A stretch of DNA of 53,001 nucleotides from Oceanicaulis sp. BBD 1991-10 (GCA_001657295.1 LYSW01000015.1:1-53001); one strand, 5' to 3'; positions 9,340 through 19,671 are shown, counted from the first letter of the stretch. Notes: generated from the letters alone by a model not told the origin. Translations and numbers: made by a program.

Positions 9340-10808
9340 CTCGGGGTCGGATAATTCGGCGCTTCGCGGGTGATCGACACGTCATGGACGTGGCTTTCTT
9401 TCAGGCCCGCATTGGTGATCCGCACGAATTCCGCCTTGTCCTGGAAATCCTTGACCGTGTTGGCGCCGGTATATCCCATGGCCGCGCGAAGTCCGCCGAC
9501 CATCTGATGCAGGATCGGGCCGACCGGTCCCTTATAGGGCACCTGGCCTTCGATGCCTTCGGGCACCAGCTTCATGCGGTCGCTGACTTCGGCCTGGAAA
9601 TATCGGTCGGCGGAGCCGCGCGCCATGGCGCCGACGCTGCCCATGCCGCGATAGGCCTTATAGGACCGGCCCTGGAACAGGAAGGTTTCGCCCGGGCTTT
9701 CCTCGGTGCCCGCGAGCATCGAGCCCATCATCACGCAGTCCGCGCCGGCGGCGATCGCCTTGGCCATGTCGCCGGAATACTTGATGCCGCCATCGGCGAT
9801 CACCGCGCCCTCATAACCGTCGCGCGCGCGTGCGCACTCCATGATGGCGGTGAGCTGCGGCACGCCGACGCCCGCCACGATGCGGGTGGTGCAGATCGAC
9901 CCTGGGCCGATGCCGACTTTCACCGTGTCGGCCCCGGCGTCGAATAAGGCCCGCGCGCCGTCATAGGTCGCGACATTGCCCGCCACGACCTGGGTCAGAT
10001 TGGAGGCTTTCTTGATGCGCTGAACTTGGGCGATGACGCTGGCGCTCATGCCATGGGCGGTGTCGATGACGACGACGTCGACGCCCGCATCCATCAAGGC
10101 CTCCGCGCGCGCATAGCCTTTATCGCCCACCGTGGTCGCGGCGGCCACGCGCAGGCGGCCATGCTCATCTTTGGCGGCGTCGGGATAGGCTTCGGCCTTG
10201 ACCATGTCCTTCACGGTCATCAAGCCGACGCAGTGACCGGTGTCGTCGACGACAAGCAGACGCTCGATACGATGCTGGTGCAAGAGCCGGCGGGCTTCGG
10301 CCTGATCGACGCCGGGCTTGACCGTGACGAGGCCTTCGCGCGTCATCAGGCTGGAGACCGGCTGGGTCGGATCATCCGCGAAGCGCACATCGCGATTGGT
10401 GATGATGCCCACCAGCCTGCCGTTGGGGCCGTCGCCGCCTTCAACCACCGGGATGCCGGAGATCTTATGGTGGTCCATCAGGACTTTAAGATCGGCCAGA
10501 GTCGCGGTCGGCGCGATGGTGATCGGATTGACCACCATGCCGCTTTCATAGCGCTTCACCCGCCGGACTTCCTCGGCCTGCTCTTCGATATCCAGATTGC
10601 GATGAATGACGCCCACGCCGCCGGCCTGCGCCATGGCGATGGCGAGCTCGGCTTCGGTCACCGTGTCCATGGCGGCCGACAGGATCGGAATGTTGAGCGA
10701 AATCGACGGCGTAAGCCGCGTCTTCACCTCGGCGTCGGCGGGCAAGACCTCGGACGATCCAGGCTGCAAGAGCACGTCGTCAAAGGTGAGCCCCTCGCGA
10801 ATCTGCAT
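9336..10808 (-). CDS. guaB: IMP dehydrogenase
   Basis: 490 residues, full length. It oxidises IMP to XMP with NAD+, the rate-limiting step toward GMP. The barrel begins [11 protein letters not shown]. Two CBS domains sit at roughly 95-205. The catalytic Cys306 lies in [17 protein letters not shown], and the flap region reads [13 protein letters not shown]. The ATG at 10808 is preceded by GGAGG, part of a 10-base palindrome (GGAGGCCTCC, 10811-10820). guaA lies downstream on the same strand but is not in one operon with it. Confidence 0.98.
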   Translation of the reverse strand: MQIREGLTFDDVLLQPGSSEVLPADAEVKTRLTPSISLNIPILSAAMDTVTEAELAIAMAQAGGVGVIHRNLDIEEQAEEVRRVKRYESGMVVNPITIAPTATLADLKVLMDHHKISGIPVVEGGDGPNGRLVGIITNRDVRFADDPTQPVSSLMTREGLVTVKPGVDQAEARRLLHQHRIERLLVVDDTGHCVGLMTVKDMVKAEAYPDAAKDEHGRLRVAAATTVGDKGYARAEALMDAGVDVVVIDTAHGMSASVIAQVQRIKKASNLTQVVAGNVATYDGARALFDAGADTVKVGIGPGSICTTRIVAGVGVPQLTAIMECARARDGYEGAVIADGGIKYSGDMAKAIAAGADCVMMGSMLAGTEESPGETFLFQGRSYKAYRGMGSVGAMARGSADRYFQAEVSDRMKLVPEGIEGQVPYKGPVGPILHQMVGGLRAAMGYTGANTVKDFQDKAEFVRITNAGLKESHVHDVSITREAPNYPTPS

Positions 10809-10998
10809 GGGGAGGCCTCCTTATCTCTTGCGGGGCCGACTTAACAGGTTTCAGGGCTGAGGCAAGGGCGGCGGTGTTTGCATTATTCAAACACTCTTGA
10901 AACGTTTACCCTCCACCGTGGCCTGTCCCGCTGCGGCGCTGAATTCAAGCGTGCAGAATTTGACACTTTAAGTTTTAATGCCGCCCGAAGGTCCGTGC

Positions 10999-12873
10999 AT
11001 GTCATTCTCGATCGACCATTTGCTGAAAACCACGCCGGCGCTGATCGGAACCGCCAGCGTGGATGGGCATTTCGTCAGGCTGAGCCATGCATGGGAGACG
11101 TTTCTGGGCCGTCCCCTGGAGGAATTGGAAGGCGCCCGCTTTCTCGACTTCGTGCATCCGGACGACCAGGACGCGACCCGGGAGCAGATGGCGCGCATGG
11201 ATGCGAACAAATCTGTCGAAGGCTTCGTCAATCGCTACCGGACGACCGATCGCGGCTATCGCGAGCTGAGCTGGCGCTCCCGCCGCGGGCCGGACGGGCT
11301 GATTTATTTCACGGCGGAAGACATCACCGACTCCGCGGCGCTCCAGTCGTCGCTGGAAGCCTCAAATGAAAGACTGCGCCAGGTCGCGGAGATCGCCAGC
11401 ATCGGCGGCTGGGAGCTTGATCTGGCGACGAACACGTTGAGCTGGGATGAGGTCACGCGGCGCATCCATGAGGTGCCCGAAGACTTCGTCCCGACCGTTG
11501 AAACCGCCGTCGCCTTTTATGAAGGCGATGCGGCGGACACCATTGCAGAAGCGGTGAGCACCGCGGTTGAAAACAATCGCGACTGGGATTTGGTGCTGCC
11601 GCTGCGCACCTATTCCGGCAATCGGATCTATGTGCGCGCCAGCGGGCGCCCGGTGGCCGTCGACGGCGTGACGGTGAAGCTCACCGGCACGTTCCAGGAT
11701 GTCACCGAGCAGCAGGAATATGCCGAAATGCTCGAGGCCGGGCGCGCGGCGGCGGAATCCGCGAACGCCGCGAAGTCCCGATTTCTCGCCAATATGAGCC
11801 ATGAGATCCGCACGCCGCTCAACGGCGTTCTGGGCATGGCGCAGCTGCTGCAACGGACGGAGTTGTCCGACCAGCAGGATTTCTACCTGCGCACGCTCCA
11901 CGACAGCGGCCAGGCTTTGATGAGCCTGATCGACGGCGTCCTGGATATCGCGCGCATCGAGTCCGGCGAGGTGGAGCTGGCCGACCGCCCCTTTGACCTG
12001 TTCGAGCAGATACACACCGCCCGGAGCGCCGTGGCGGCGCAGGCGGCGGAAAAGAGTCTGATGCTGACATTGCAGCTGTCAAAGACCCTGCCCCGCTTCA
12101 TCCAGGGCGACAGCGCCCGGCTCAAGCAGGTGCTGATCAATCTGCTCGGCAATGCGGTGAAATTCACCGATCAAGGCGCGGTGATCCTCGCCGCCGAATG
12201 CGGCCCTGACGACGACATACGCTTCACAGTCGAAGACACCGGACCCGGGGTCGCCGAGGAGCATAAAGACGCGATCTTTGAACGCTTCACCCAGGTGGAT
12301 TCCTCGTCGACCCGCGCCAAGGACGGGGCCGGGCTCGGCCTGTCGATTTCGCGCGAGCTTATCCATCTGGCGGGCGGCGAGATCGGGGTCGAAGACAGCG
12401 CCTCGGGGGGCGCCCGCTTCTGGTTCACCTGGCCCTGTGGCGCGGTCATCGCGTCCGACGCCGCGCCGGCGCGGTCGTCAACCGCCTCGCACGCAGCGCC
12501 CGGCGCGCTGACCGTGCTGGTGGTCGAAGACAATCCGGTCAATGCGATGATGGTCGAGGAGGTGCTCAAATCCGAAGGCCATCACGTGCTGCGCGCCGCT
12601 GACGGCCAGGCGGCGCTGGACATGGCCGAGCGCCACGGGCCGGATGTCATCCTGATGGACATCCACATGCCGGAGATGAACGGCATCGAGGCGATCAAGC
12701 GCCTGCGCGCCCTGCCCCAGCCCCTGTCGAACACCCGGGTCTTCGTATTGACCGCCGATGTGACCGACGACACGCGCCGGCAGCTGGCCGACCTGCGAAT
12801 CGATAAGAGCTTCAGCAAGCCTATCGACATCAATCAGCTGATCATGGCGCTGAATTCCGGCAAGGCCGCTTAA
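10999..12873 (+). CDS. Hybrid sensor histidine kinase/response regulator with two PAS domains
   Basis: About 624 residues from the ATG at 10999 (AAGG seven bases upstream); an in-frame ATG at 10978 has no ribosome site. Two PAS-like domains lie at about 7-115 and 125-235. The dimerisation box NMSHEIRTPLNGVLG has the phosphorylated His268. The ATPase domain has the N-box (INLLGNAVKFT), VEDTGPGV and GAGLGLSI. A receiver domain follows, with the phosphoacceptor Asp554 in LMDIHMPEMNG and a C-terminal FSKPI lysine. There is no membrane segment, so it should sense a cytoplasmic signal. No DNA-binding output and no cognate regulator lie nearby, so it is an orphan that probably passes phosphate to an Hpt protein. 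Confidence 0.92.
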   Translation: MSFSIDHLLKTTPALIGTASVDGHFVRLSHAWETFLGRPLEELEGARFLDFVHPDDQDATREQMARMDANKSVEGFVNRYRTTDRGYRELSWRSRRGPDGLIYFTAEDITDSAALQSSLEASNERLRQVAEIASIGGWELDLATNTLSWDEVTRRIHEVPEDFVPTVETAVAFYEGDAADTIAEAVSTAVENNRDWDLVLPLRTYSGNRIYVRASGRPVAVDGVTVKLTGTFQDVTEQQEYAEMLEAGRAAAESANAAKSRFLANMSHEIRTPLNGVLGMAQLLQRTELSDQQDFYLRTLHDSGQALMSLIDGVLDIARIESGEVELADRPFDLFEQIHTARSAVAAQAAEKSLMLTLQLSKTLPRFIQGDSARLKQVLINLLGNAVKFTDQGAVILAAECGPDDDIRFTVEDTGPGVAEEHKDAIFERFTQVDSSSTRAKDGAGLGLSISRELIHLAGGEIGVEDSASGGARFWFTWPCGAVIASDAAPARSSTASHAAPGALTVLVVEDNPVNAMMVEEVLKSEGHHVLRAADGQAALDMAERHGPDVILMDIHMPEMNGIEAIKRLRALPQPLSNTRVFVLTADVTDDTRRQLADLRIDKSFSKPIDINQLIMALNSGKAA

Positions 12874-12892
12874 GCGCCGGTCGGCGGTCTTC

Positions 12893-13648
12893 TTAAGCAG
12901 GCTTCGCGGTCACCGGTTCCGGACCGGTCCAGGCCTCGCGCGTGGCGATATAAAGCTCGGGCGCGCCGATCCTGACCCGGGCGCGGGCCTGGTCCAGCGG
13001 AAGCGGCAGGAGCGAGGTCAAATCCGCGGTCGGGAAGTGCTCGGCGTTTCTCGCCAATCGCACCGCCTCCGTCATCATCCGCCCGACCGGCCAGGACGGG
13101 ATTTCCGACCGGATGCGCAGGCCGGCCATGCCGCCCAGAAAGCGAGCGCCGCGGCTGCCGGTTTGAATGCCGGAAAACACCAGCAATAAAGCTTCACCGA
13201 GCGGATCGCGGCCATAGCCGGTCAGCACGTGATAAAGATCATGGGTCAGCGAGCCGTGATATTGCAGCCAGTACAGCGTCGGCCAGTTGCGTTTGAGGCG
13301 GTCCATCCGCTCCGGCGCCTGCGCCAGCGCCGCTTCATGAACGCCGAGCGGCTGAAGGCCTTCGGTGTCGAGATAGTCCAGATAGGCGGCCGCGAAGGTG
13401 CCCGGCCCATGGCTCTCCAGCGTCCGCCGGTCCGTCAGCACCGCACCCAAGCGCTCGGGATCGGCCAGAAAACGGCGGCCATACTCGCTGGCTTGAAAGC
13501 GGTCATAATAGGCTTCATTGGAGCGCCCATTCACCGCGTCGAAGAACGCGAAGACATAGCGTGTGTCGTCCCGGTCGCCGACAAGATCGAAGAAGGCTTT
13601 CAAAGCCTTGAAGGGCTGGATCGGCCGGGATGGATAGGGCTGGTCCAT
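12893..13648 (-). CDS. Coq4-family protein (ubiquinone biosynthesis)
   Basis: 251 residues from the ATG at 13648, which has GCGGAG six bases upstream; the frame remains open to 13672. The Coq4 signature HDxxHx11E is exact: His136, Asp137, His140 and Glu152 in THDLYHVLTGYGRDPLGE. In eukaryotes Coq4 binds a metal and takes part in assembling the coenzyme Q complex and decarboxylating the ring. Bacterial relatives are widespread in alphaproteobacteria and less well defined. A perfect 17-bp palindrome sits 26-42 bases upstream of the start, so the gene is probably under a TetR-type repressor. Confidence 0.82.
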   Translation of the reverse strand: MDQPYPSRPIQPFKALKAFFDLVGDRDDTRYVFAFFDAVNGRSNEAYYDRFQASEYGRRFLADPERLGAVLTDRRTLESHGPGTFAAAYLDYLDTEGLQPLGVHEAALAQAPERMDRLKRNWPTLYWLQYHGSLTHDLYHVLTGYGRDPLGEALLLVFSGIQTGSRGARFLGGMAGLRIRSEIPSWPVGRMMTEAVRLARNAEHFPTADLTSLLPLPLDQARARVRIGAPELYIATREAWTGPEPVTAKPA

Positions 13649-13673
13649 GAGGACTCCGCAAGCTCGCACCAAC

Positions 13674-13690
13674 AGTGAACACTGTTCACT
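13674..13690. promoter_or_regulatory. 17-bp perfect palindrome, probable repressor operator for the Coq4-like gene
   Basis: AGTGAACA-C-TGTTCACT has two identical 8-base arms around one base. It lies between the Coq4-like start (13648) and the rlmE stop (13731). Size and symmetry fit a TetR/AcrR-family operator. No TetR gene adjoins; the only one in the window is at 34196. Confidence 0.7.
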
Positions 13691-13730
13691 TCATGGTCAA
13701 GACTCTCGCACGGGCGCGGTCAAGCGGCGG

Positions 13731-14474
13731 TTAACCGGCCGCGGAATCCGATGGCGGCCTGAAGCCCTGGGCGATCACGAAGGTCTCCGCGCTGCCGGAG
13801 CGGCTGGCTGGCGGCTTGTAGTGGCGAACGGTCTTGAAGCGGGCCTTTAAAAGGTCGAGCAGCTCGCCGGTGGCGCCGCCCTGGAACACCTTCGCGACGA
13901 AAGCGCCGCCGGGATTGAGGACGTCGATGGCGAAATGCGCCGCCGCCTCGGCCAGCGCCACGATCCGCAAGTGATCGGTCTGCTTGTGGCCCGTCGTCCA
14001 AGGCGCCAGATCGGACACCACAAGATCGGCGCGGCCGCCCAGAGCCGCCTTGAGCGTCTCGTCGGCCCCCGCCTCGGTGAAATCCAGCTCAAGCAAGGTC
14101 GCGCCCGGGATGGGCTCGATCTCCAACAGATCGATCCCGACCACATGGCTTGCGCCGCGCTTCAGCGCCACCTGCGCCCAGCCGCCCGGCGCCGCCCCCA
14201 GATCGGCGACTTTCATGCCCGGCTTGATCAGGCCGAACTTGTCGTCCAGCTCGGTCAGCTTATAGGCGGCGCGCGAGCGATAGCCCTCCTGCTTCGCCCG
14301 CGCCACATATGGGTCGTTGAGCTGACGCTCCAGCCAGAGCTTTGAAGAGTATTTGCGCCCGCGCGCAGTCTTGACCTTGGTGTGAAACTGCTTGGCCGAG
14401 CGCGCATCCCCGCCCTTGGTCACGGGCCCGGAGCGCCGGCGGCGGCGTTCGCCGCCTTCTTCATCCTCGCTCAT
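13731..14474 (-). CDS. rlmE: 23S rRNA (uridine-2552-2'-O)-methyltransferase
   Basis: 247 residues of the RlmE/FtsJ family. A basic N-terminal extension precedes the catalytic domain, as is common in alphaproteobacteria. The SAM site is [16 protein letters not shown]. The K-D-K-E catalytic set is visible as Lys in YRSRAAYKL, Asp in [11 protein letters not shown], Lys in FVAKVFQGG and Glu in GSAETFVIA. It methylates U2552 in the A-loop of the 50S subunit, a late assembly step. The start overlaps the stop of the upstream Ppx/GppA gene (ATGA, 14471-14474). Confidence 0.94.
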   Translation of the reverse strand: MSEDEEGGERRRRRSGPVTKGGDARSAKQFHTKVKTARGRKYSSKLWLERQLNDPYVARAKQEGYRSRAAYKLTELDDKFGLIKPGMKVADLGAAPGGWAQVALKRGASHVVGIDLLEIEPIPGATLLELDFTEAGADETLKAALGGRADLVVSDLAPWTTGHKQTDHLRIVALAEAAAHFAIDVLNPGGAFVAKVFQGGATGELLDLLKARFKTVRHYKPPASRSGSAETFVIAQGFRPPSDSAAG

Positions 14475-15580
14475 GCCTCACCTTTCTGGGGGCCGCGGCC
14501 GCCGCGACGCCCCCGGCGGCGCTTTTTGCGCATCAGATTCAGCAACATGCCTTCACGCAAGCCCCGGTCGCCGATCCGCACCTTCTCAGACGGCCAAGCG
14601 TCCATCACCGCTTCATAGATCGCGCACCCGGCGAGGACCAGATCGGCCCGGTCTTCGCCGATGCAGCCCTCCTTCGCGCGTCCTTTCGCATCCGCGGCGG
14701 CCAGGCGCGCGCAGGCGGCGCGCGCCTCGGCCGTCGTCATCCAGAGCCCGTCGACCTTGTCGCGGACATAGCGGCTGAGATTTAGATGTACGCCCGCCAC
14801 CGAGGTGACCGTGCCCGACGTGCCCACAAGATGTGCACGGCCTTCGTCAAAGACCGGCCGCATGCGCCGGGCGCCGCGCGGCGGTTTCAGAGCCTTCGCG
14901 GCGAACGCCTTCATCTCCGCATACCAGGCCGCGCGCGCCTCATCACCGTCAGGTTCGTCGAAGCGCTCCGACAAGGTCACCACGCCCAAAGGCATGGAGG
15001 ACCAGGCGCGCATGGGCGGCCGGCCGCCGGATTCAAATCCGCCGCGCCGGCGCCATTCGGCCAGATCGACCCAGCACAATTCTGTGGAGCCGCCGCCGAT
15101 ATCGATCACCAGCGCCGCGTCCAGCCCTTCATCCAGAAGATCCAGGCTGCCCTGCACCGCAAGTCGCGCCTCTTCCTCCGCGCTGATCAATTCCAGCGGC
15201 AGACCGGTCGCTTCGCGGGCGCGTTCCAGAAACGCTTCGCCATTGGCCGCCGCCCGGCAGGCTTCGGTCGCGATGGCGCGAATTTTCGACGCCCGGCGCT
15301 TGGCCAATCGATCAGAGCAGACCTTGAGCGCCTCGATGGCGCGATCCATGGCCGGCTCGGACAGAGCGCCGGAATGAGTCAGGCCTTCGCCCAATCGCAC
15401 GATGCGGGAATAGGCGTCGACGACGCGAAAGCTGCGCCCCGCGCGCCGCGCCATCAGCATGCGGCAATTATTGGTGCCCAGATCGATCGCCCCGAACACC
15501 GCGTCTCCGCCGCCTCGCCGGCGGCGCGACTTGTTCGAGCGCGGTCGCGCCGGCGCGTCGCCGGCAACGTCCTTGGCCAT
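14471..15580 (-). CDS. Ppx/GppA-family phosphatase
   Basis: 369 residues. After a basic tail, [16 protein letters not shown] is the first phosphate-binding loop of the ASKHA fold, and [16 protein letters not shown] is the second. [20 protein letters not shown] is conserved in the family. Members degrade polyphosphate from the end or hydrolyse pppGpp. The short, single-domain form lacks the C-terminal HD domain of long Ppx, so which activity dominates is open. It is the first gene of a two-gene unit with rlmE, an arrangement common in alphaproteobacteria. Confidence 0.9.
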   Translation of the reverse strand: MAKDVAGDAPARPRSNKSRRRRGGGDAVFGAIDLGTNNCRMLMARRAGRSFRVVDAYSRIVRLGEGLTHSGALSEPAMDRAIEALKVCSDRLAKRRASKIRAIATEACRAAANGEAFLERAREATGLPLELISAEEEARLAVQGSLDLLDEGLDAALVIDIGGGSTELCWVDLAEWRRRGGFESGGRPPMRAWSSMPLGVVTLSERFDEPDGDEARAAWYAEMKAFAAKALKPPRGARRMRPVFDEGRAHLVGTSGTVTSVAGVHLNLSRYVRDKVDGLWMTTAEARAACARLAAADAKGRAKEGCIGEDRADLVLAGCAIYEAVMDAWPSEKVRIGDRGLREGMLLNLMRKKRRRGRRGGRGPQKGEA

Positions 15581-15809
15581 GGCCCTGTCCTCACACCGCC
15601 AAGTGAATTCCGGGGGCGCGCAACAAGATGCGCGTCGGCCTCACGGAAACCGGACGGCTTCGTTTCGTGTCATTCACCACGATAGCACGGTGCTGCTTGC
15701 GCGAAAGCCGCTTGCGGTGAATTTGTCCGGTCAAGGCGCGCTTCCGGTGCAGCGCAAAGGCTGGATGGTGTTCGAAAAGCGCCTATTTTAAAGGGTGATC
15801 AGGGAGTGA

Positions 15810-16148
15810 ATGATGGACATGATGCGCCAGGCCAAATTCGCAATCGGAGACGTGGTGCGCCACCGCCTATTCCCGTTTCGGGGCGTGGTGTTCGACGTTG
15901 ATCCCGAATTTGCGAATACGGAAGAATGGTGGCTCTCCATCCCCGAGGAGATCCGCCCGCGCAAGGATCAGCCCTTCTATCATCTGCTCGCGGAGAATGA
16001 GCAGAATTATTACGAAGCCTATGTATCCGAGCAAAATCTTCTGCCCGACGCCCATAACGGCGCGGTCGCCCACCCGGACACCGGCGTGATGTTTGAAGGC
16101 TTTGACGGCGAGCGTTACGCGCCCAGGGCGCGCGGAGACGTGAATTAG
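15810..16148 (+). CDS. hspQ: Heat shock protein HspQ
   Basis: 112 residues. The protein starts MMDMMRQAKFAIGDVVRHR and contains FRGVVFDVDPEF and QPFYHLLAENE, the hallmarks of HspQ (YccV-like). In enterics HspQ binds hemimethylated DNA and acts as a specificity factor for Lon protease; a similar role is inferred. AGGGAG lies a few bases before the first ATG. A CCTATTTTAAAGG element at 15780-15793 resembles a sigma-32 minus-10 box, but no convincing CTTGAA minus-35 was found. A strong terminator follows at 16190. Confidence 0.93.
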   Translation: MMDMMRQAKFAIGDVVRHRLFPFRGVVFDVDPEFANTEEWWLSIPEEIRPRKDQPFYHLLAENEQNYYEAYVSEQNLLPDAHNGAVAHPDTGVMFEGFDGERYAPRARGDVN

Positions 16149-16189
16149 GCCCGGCTGACCGTCCGGCCCGGCAGGCCCGATTTGAGACA

Positions 16190-16212
16190 GGACGCCCCGG
16201 CGGGCGTCCTTT
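16190..16212 (+). terminator. Intrinsic terminator of hspQ
   Basis: GGACGCCC-CGGC-GGGCGTCC forms a perfect 8-bp stem with a 4-base loop, followed by TTT, 42 bases after the hspQ stop. The opposite strand lacks a T tract, so it serves the + strand. Confidence 0.85.
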
Positions 16213-16237
16213 GCCCATTCAAAGCCGGACCCCCGCC

Positions 16238-19200
16238 CTATTGGCCGACCTCATCGGGCGGCGCGGGCGCGGTGAGCGGAACCGACGGTTCGGTCTGAGC
16301 CGCCATCATCGCCTCCAGCTCCGCCAAGGCGCGCTCGAGCTGAGTGTCGCGCCCGGCGTTTGCGGCGACCGGGTCCAGCTGGGACAAGATATCGGGGGCG
16401 ACGCCTTCATTCTCGACGCGCCACTCGCCCTCCGGCGTGTAGAAGCGGAAGAAGGGCACGACCAAAAAGCCGCCGTCGATCAGAGGCGGGTTCGCCGAAA
16501 TGCCGATCAACCCGCCCCAGGTGCGCGTCCCGATCAGCGGTCCGATGCCGCGGCGCCGGAAGGAATAGGGCAGAAAATCGCCGCCTGAGCCGGCGTCCTG
16601 ATCGATCAGCATGACTTTCGGGCCGTAATGGGCCGCGAAGGGCGTGTTGAAGGGCAGCTGATTGTCACGCCCGAGCCAGCCTGAGAGATGGAAGGGCGAG
16701 AGCACATCCGTGATGTAGTCCGCCGCCTGGCCGCCGCCGTTTGAGCGCTCATCGAAGATGATCGCCTGCTTGTTGGCCTGGGCGTAATACATGCGGTTGA
16801 AGAAATCATAACCCGCGCCCGCCGTATTGGGCAGATAGACATAGCCGACGCGGCCGTCCGTCGCCGCATCGACCGCCGCACGATTGGCTTCAATCCAGCC
16901 CCAAAGACGCAGCGCGCCCTCACTGGCCACCGGCTCCACCACGATTTCGCGGGGCGCGCGACCCTGGGCGTTGGAGGACACGACCAATGTGGTCTGCTGT
17001 CCGACCGTTCCCTGAAGCGCCGCGTGAATATTGTCTGCGGCGGTCAGCGACCGGCCATTGACGGCCAGAATATAATCGCCCGGAGACACGCCCAGGCCCG
17101 GCTGAGCCAGCGGCCCGCGCAGGAATGGATTCCAGCGCTCCCCGGAATAGATGCGCGCGATCCGATAGCGGCCGTTTTCGACGGTGAAATCCGCGCCCAG
17201 AAGGCCCGCCGGCACGCCGGTTTCACTATGGGTGTCGCCGCCGCCCGTCCGGTTGTGGCCGACCTGAAACTCACCGATCATCTCGGTGAGCAGAAAGCTC
17301 AAATCCTCGCGGCGGCCGACATGCGCAACCAGGGGCTCATAGCGCTCGCGCACCCCGGCCCAGTCCAGACCGTGAAGATTGGGATCGTAGAAATAGGACG
17401 CTTCCATACGCCAGGTTTCGTCGAAGATGTGCGCCCACTCCGTTCGCGGATCGATCCGGATCCGCATGCCTGCCGTGTCCAAGGCCTCCAGCTCCAGGCT
17501 GTCTCCGGTCTCAGAATGAGCCCAGTCGCTCTGGCCGCGCCGCAGGAATATCGTGCCGCCGTCATGGCTTAGAATGAATTGATTGACCCCGGTCGACAGC
17601 TCGGCGGCCTCCTCCTCTTCAAAGTCGAAACGCATCAGGCGGTTTTGCGCGTTGGCGCTTTCACCCGGCGGCGTGTTCTGGGACCCGGGCTGAGTGAATT
17701 CGATGTAGAGCAACGCGCCGGCCTGATCGACGCCGAGATTGCCGTAATTGCGCTCGGCGATCGGCAAAGCGACGATCCGGTCGGACAGCCCTGACGGGTC
17801 TACGCGGGTGCGCGGCGTTTCTTCGCCGGTCTCTTCGCCCTCTTCGTCTCCAGCCCCGTCTTCATCTCCGGCGCCGTTTTCATCACCGGTCTCCGGCAGG
17901 AAAGGCGATCGGCCGTCGGCGGCGAGCACCGCGGCGTACAGCGCATAGCGCGACGGTCGTTCGCGGGTCTGCATGTTCAGGCCGACCTGTTGCGGACCCA
18001 CATTGGTCGAGGCCGCAAAATAGAGATAAGCGCCGTCGCGCGAGAACACCGGCGAGCCGATATCGGCCATGCCGTCGGACACGACGATCTGCGTTCCGTC
18101 TTCCAGATTGCGCAGGATCAGATCGCGCAGATAATTGGGCTGTTCCAGCGTATAGGCGAGCCAACGTCCGTCCGTGCTGACTGCGGTCTGGAAGCCTGAG
18201 CGGCGGGTTTCCGTAGCGATGCGGACGGAACGGCCGGTCTCCACATTCACCACATACAGGTTGAGATGATTGTCGGTGTAGACGATGCGATTGGTTTCGG
18301 GCGTCCAAAGCTGGAGAAAGTGGAACGCGCCGGCTTCACCCGCCAGCGCGATCGTGCGGGGCGCCTCGAAACCGCGTTGATCGACGATATGGAGCTGCTG
18401 TTCGCCGCCGCCATCGCTTATGTAAGCGATGCGATCGCCGTCCGGCGACCAGATCGCGGTGTATTCGCGCACGCCCGCCGTGTCGGAGACATTGCGCGTC
18501 GAGCCTTCATCAAGCGGGACGGAAAACACGTCGCCGCGCGCGGTGATCAACGCCCGCTGGCCGGTGGGCGACAGCGCCGCCGACTGGATGGTGCGCGACG
18601 CGTCCTCCCAGCGCGGCGCCAATTGAGGCAGATCGGCGTTGAGGGCGATGCGGATCTCGCTGACCTGTCCCGTGGCGACGTCATATCGTTTGAGCCGGCC
18701 GCCGGCTTCGAACACCACCGTGTCGCCATAGGCGTCCATCCATCTTATGTCCCAGGGCGCTTCAGAATGCAGGCGCGTGCGCTCGCCCGTCGCCGGGTCG
18801 TAGCGGTGGAGCGCCAAAGCCTCATTGTCCTCGTCGGACAGGAAATAGACCATCTCCCCGACCCAGATCGGATAGAATTCATTGATCCGGTCGCTCTCCA
18901 AGAGCGTCGAGCTTCGCCGGTCTGCGGACAGCAGGCGGATGGTTCCTGTCGAGCCGCCGCGATGCATTCGCCAGCCGGCTCCGCCATCGGAAAAGAAGGA
19001 ATGGGCCTGGCGCGACGGGTGATAGGCCAACCGGCCGTCGGCATGCATGTCGCCGATCACGAAGCGCGCGTCCATTTCCTTGCGCGGATAGCCTTCGCCC
19101 GGCGCGATGGACCAAAGCTGGGCGGAGCGGCCGTGATTGGTCTCTCGCCGCGAGGCGAAGAGGACGCGGCCGTCCGCCGTCCACCCCGTGACCTGATCAA

Positions 19201-19525
19201 GGCCCGGATGCCAGGTCAGGCGTTGCGGCTGCCCGCCGTCGATGGGGAGAATGTAGACATCCTGATTGTCTTCATAATCCGCAGTGAATGCGACCAGGCG
19301 CCCATCCGGGGAGATATGCGGGAAACGTTCATCGGCGGGATGAGCGGTCAGCCGGGTCGGATCAGAACCGTCCAGCCCCGCCCGCCAGAGATCGCCGGCA
19401 TAGACGAAAACCAGCGTGTCGCCGCTCACGGCCGGCATGCGAAGCAGCAGCGTCTGGTCATCCTGAGCCGCGGCGCCGGCCATGACCAGGCCTGCGGCCG
19501 CGAGGCCGCCAAGAAGCTGTTTCAT
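16238..19525 (-). CDS. Tricorn-like S41 protease with N-terminal beta-propeller, periplasmic
   Basis: 1095 residues, with a signal peptide (MKQLLGGLAAAGLVMAGAAA) and GGAGG six bases before the ATG. Residues about 30-560 carry repeated PD40/WD-type motifs (GDLWRAGLDGSDPTRLT, SPDGRLVAFT, SPDGDRIAYISDGGG), which make one or two propellers. An acidic linker of Gly, Asp and Glu follows at about 560-590. After a tricorn core domain comes a PDZ-like segment (LAQPGLGVSPGDYILAVNGR), then the S41 catalytic domain with VYLPNTAGAGYDFFN, FDERSNGGGQ and the nucleophile Ser980 in DAGSGGDFLPY. It should degrade peptides in the periplasm; the tricorn fold of archaea does this in the cytoplasm. It stands alone, without a partner aminopeptidase. 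Confidence 0.92.
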   Translation of the reverse strand: MKQLLGGLAAAGLVMAGAAAQDDQTLLLRMPAVSGDTLVFVYAGDLWRAGLDGSDPTRLTAHPADERFPHISPDGRLVAFTADYEDNQDVYILPIDGGQPQRLTWHPGLDQVTGWTADGRVLFASRRETNHGRSAQLWSIAPGEGYPRKEMDARFVIGDMHADGRLAYHPSRQAHSFFSDGGAGWRMHRGGSTGTIRLLSADRRSSTLLESDRINEFYPIWVGEMVYFLSDEDNEALALHRYDPATGERTRLHSEAPWDIRWMDAYGDTVVFEAGGRLKRYDVATGQVSEIRIALNADLPQLAPRWEDASRTIQSAALSPTGQRALITARGDVFSVPLDEGSTRNVSDTAGVREYTAIWSPDGDRIAYISDGGGEQQLHIVDQRGFEAPRTIALAGEAGAFHFLQLWTPETNRIVYTDNHLNLYVVNVETGRSVRIATETRRSGFQTAVSTDGRWLAYTLEQPNYLRDLILRNLEDGTQIVVSDGMADIGSPVFSRDGAYLYFAASTNVGPQQVGLNMQTRERPSRYALYAAVLAADGRSPFLPETGDENGAGDEDGAGDEEGEETGEETPRTRVDPSGLSDRIVALPIAERNYGNLGVDQAGALLYIEFTQPGSQNTPPGESANAQNRLMRFDFEEEEAAELSTGVNQFILSHDGGTIFLRRGQSDWAHSETGDSLELEALDTAGMRIRIDPRTEWAHIFDETWRMEASYFYDPNLHGLDWAGVRERYEPLVAHVGRREDLSFLLTEMIGEFQVGHNRTGGGDTHSETGVPAGLLGADFTVENGRYRIARIYSGERWNPFLRGPLAQPGLGVSPGDYILAVNGRSLTAADNIHAALQGTVGQQTTLVVSSNAQGRAPREIVVEPVASEGALRLWGWIEANRAAVDAATDGRVGYVYLPNTAGAGYDFFNRMYYAQANKQAIIFDERSNGGGQAADYITDVLSPFHLSGWLGRDNQLPFNTPFAAHYGPKVMLIDQDAGSGGDFLPYSFRRRGIGPLIGTRTWGGLIGISANPPLIDGGFLVVPFFRFYTPEGEWRVENEGVAPDILSQLDPVAANAGRDTQLERALAELEAMMAAQTEPSVPLTAPAPPDEVGQ

Positions 19526-19627
19526 TCCATCCTCCCAGTCGCGCCGCGTTGCAGGGCGCGTTGATCCGCCAGCTCGGCGAGCGGCTGGGAGCTTCGCCTG
19601 CGGTCAGCGGCCACGCAAGTTAAAGCG

Positions 19628-19652
19628 GCGTCAGGCGCGAACCGCCTGACGC
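19628..19652 (-). terminator. Hairpin after the CoA-binding protein gene
   Basis: GCGTCAGGCG and CGCCTGACGC form a perfect 10-bp stem with a 5-base loop, 20-44 bases beyond the stop at 19672 on the minus strand. The following T tract is weak (GCTTTAACTT). It probably ends transcription before the protease gene. Confidence 0.6.
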
Positions 19653-19671
19653 GGCGGCGCATTCATGCGCA

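Noticed and set aside
18266-19564. 432-codon plus-strand frame opposite the tricorn-like protease
   Set aside because: Shadow of the protease gene, rich in Arg and Ala, with no recognisable motif.
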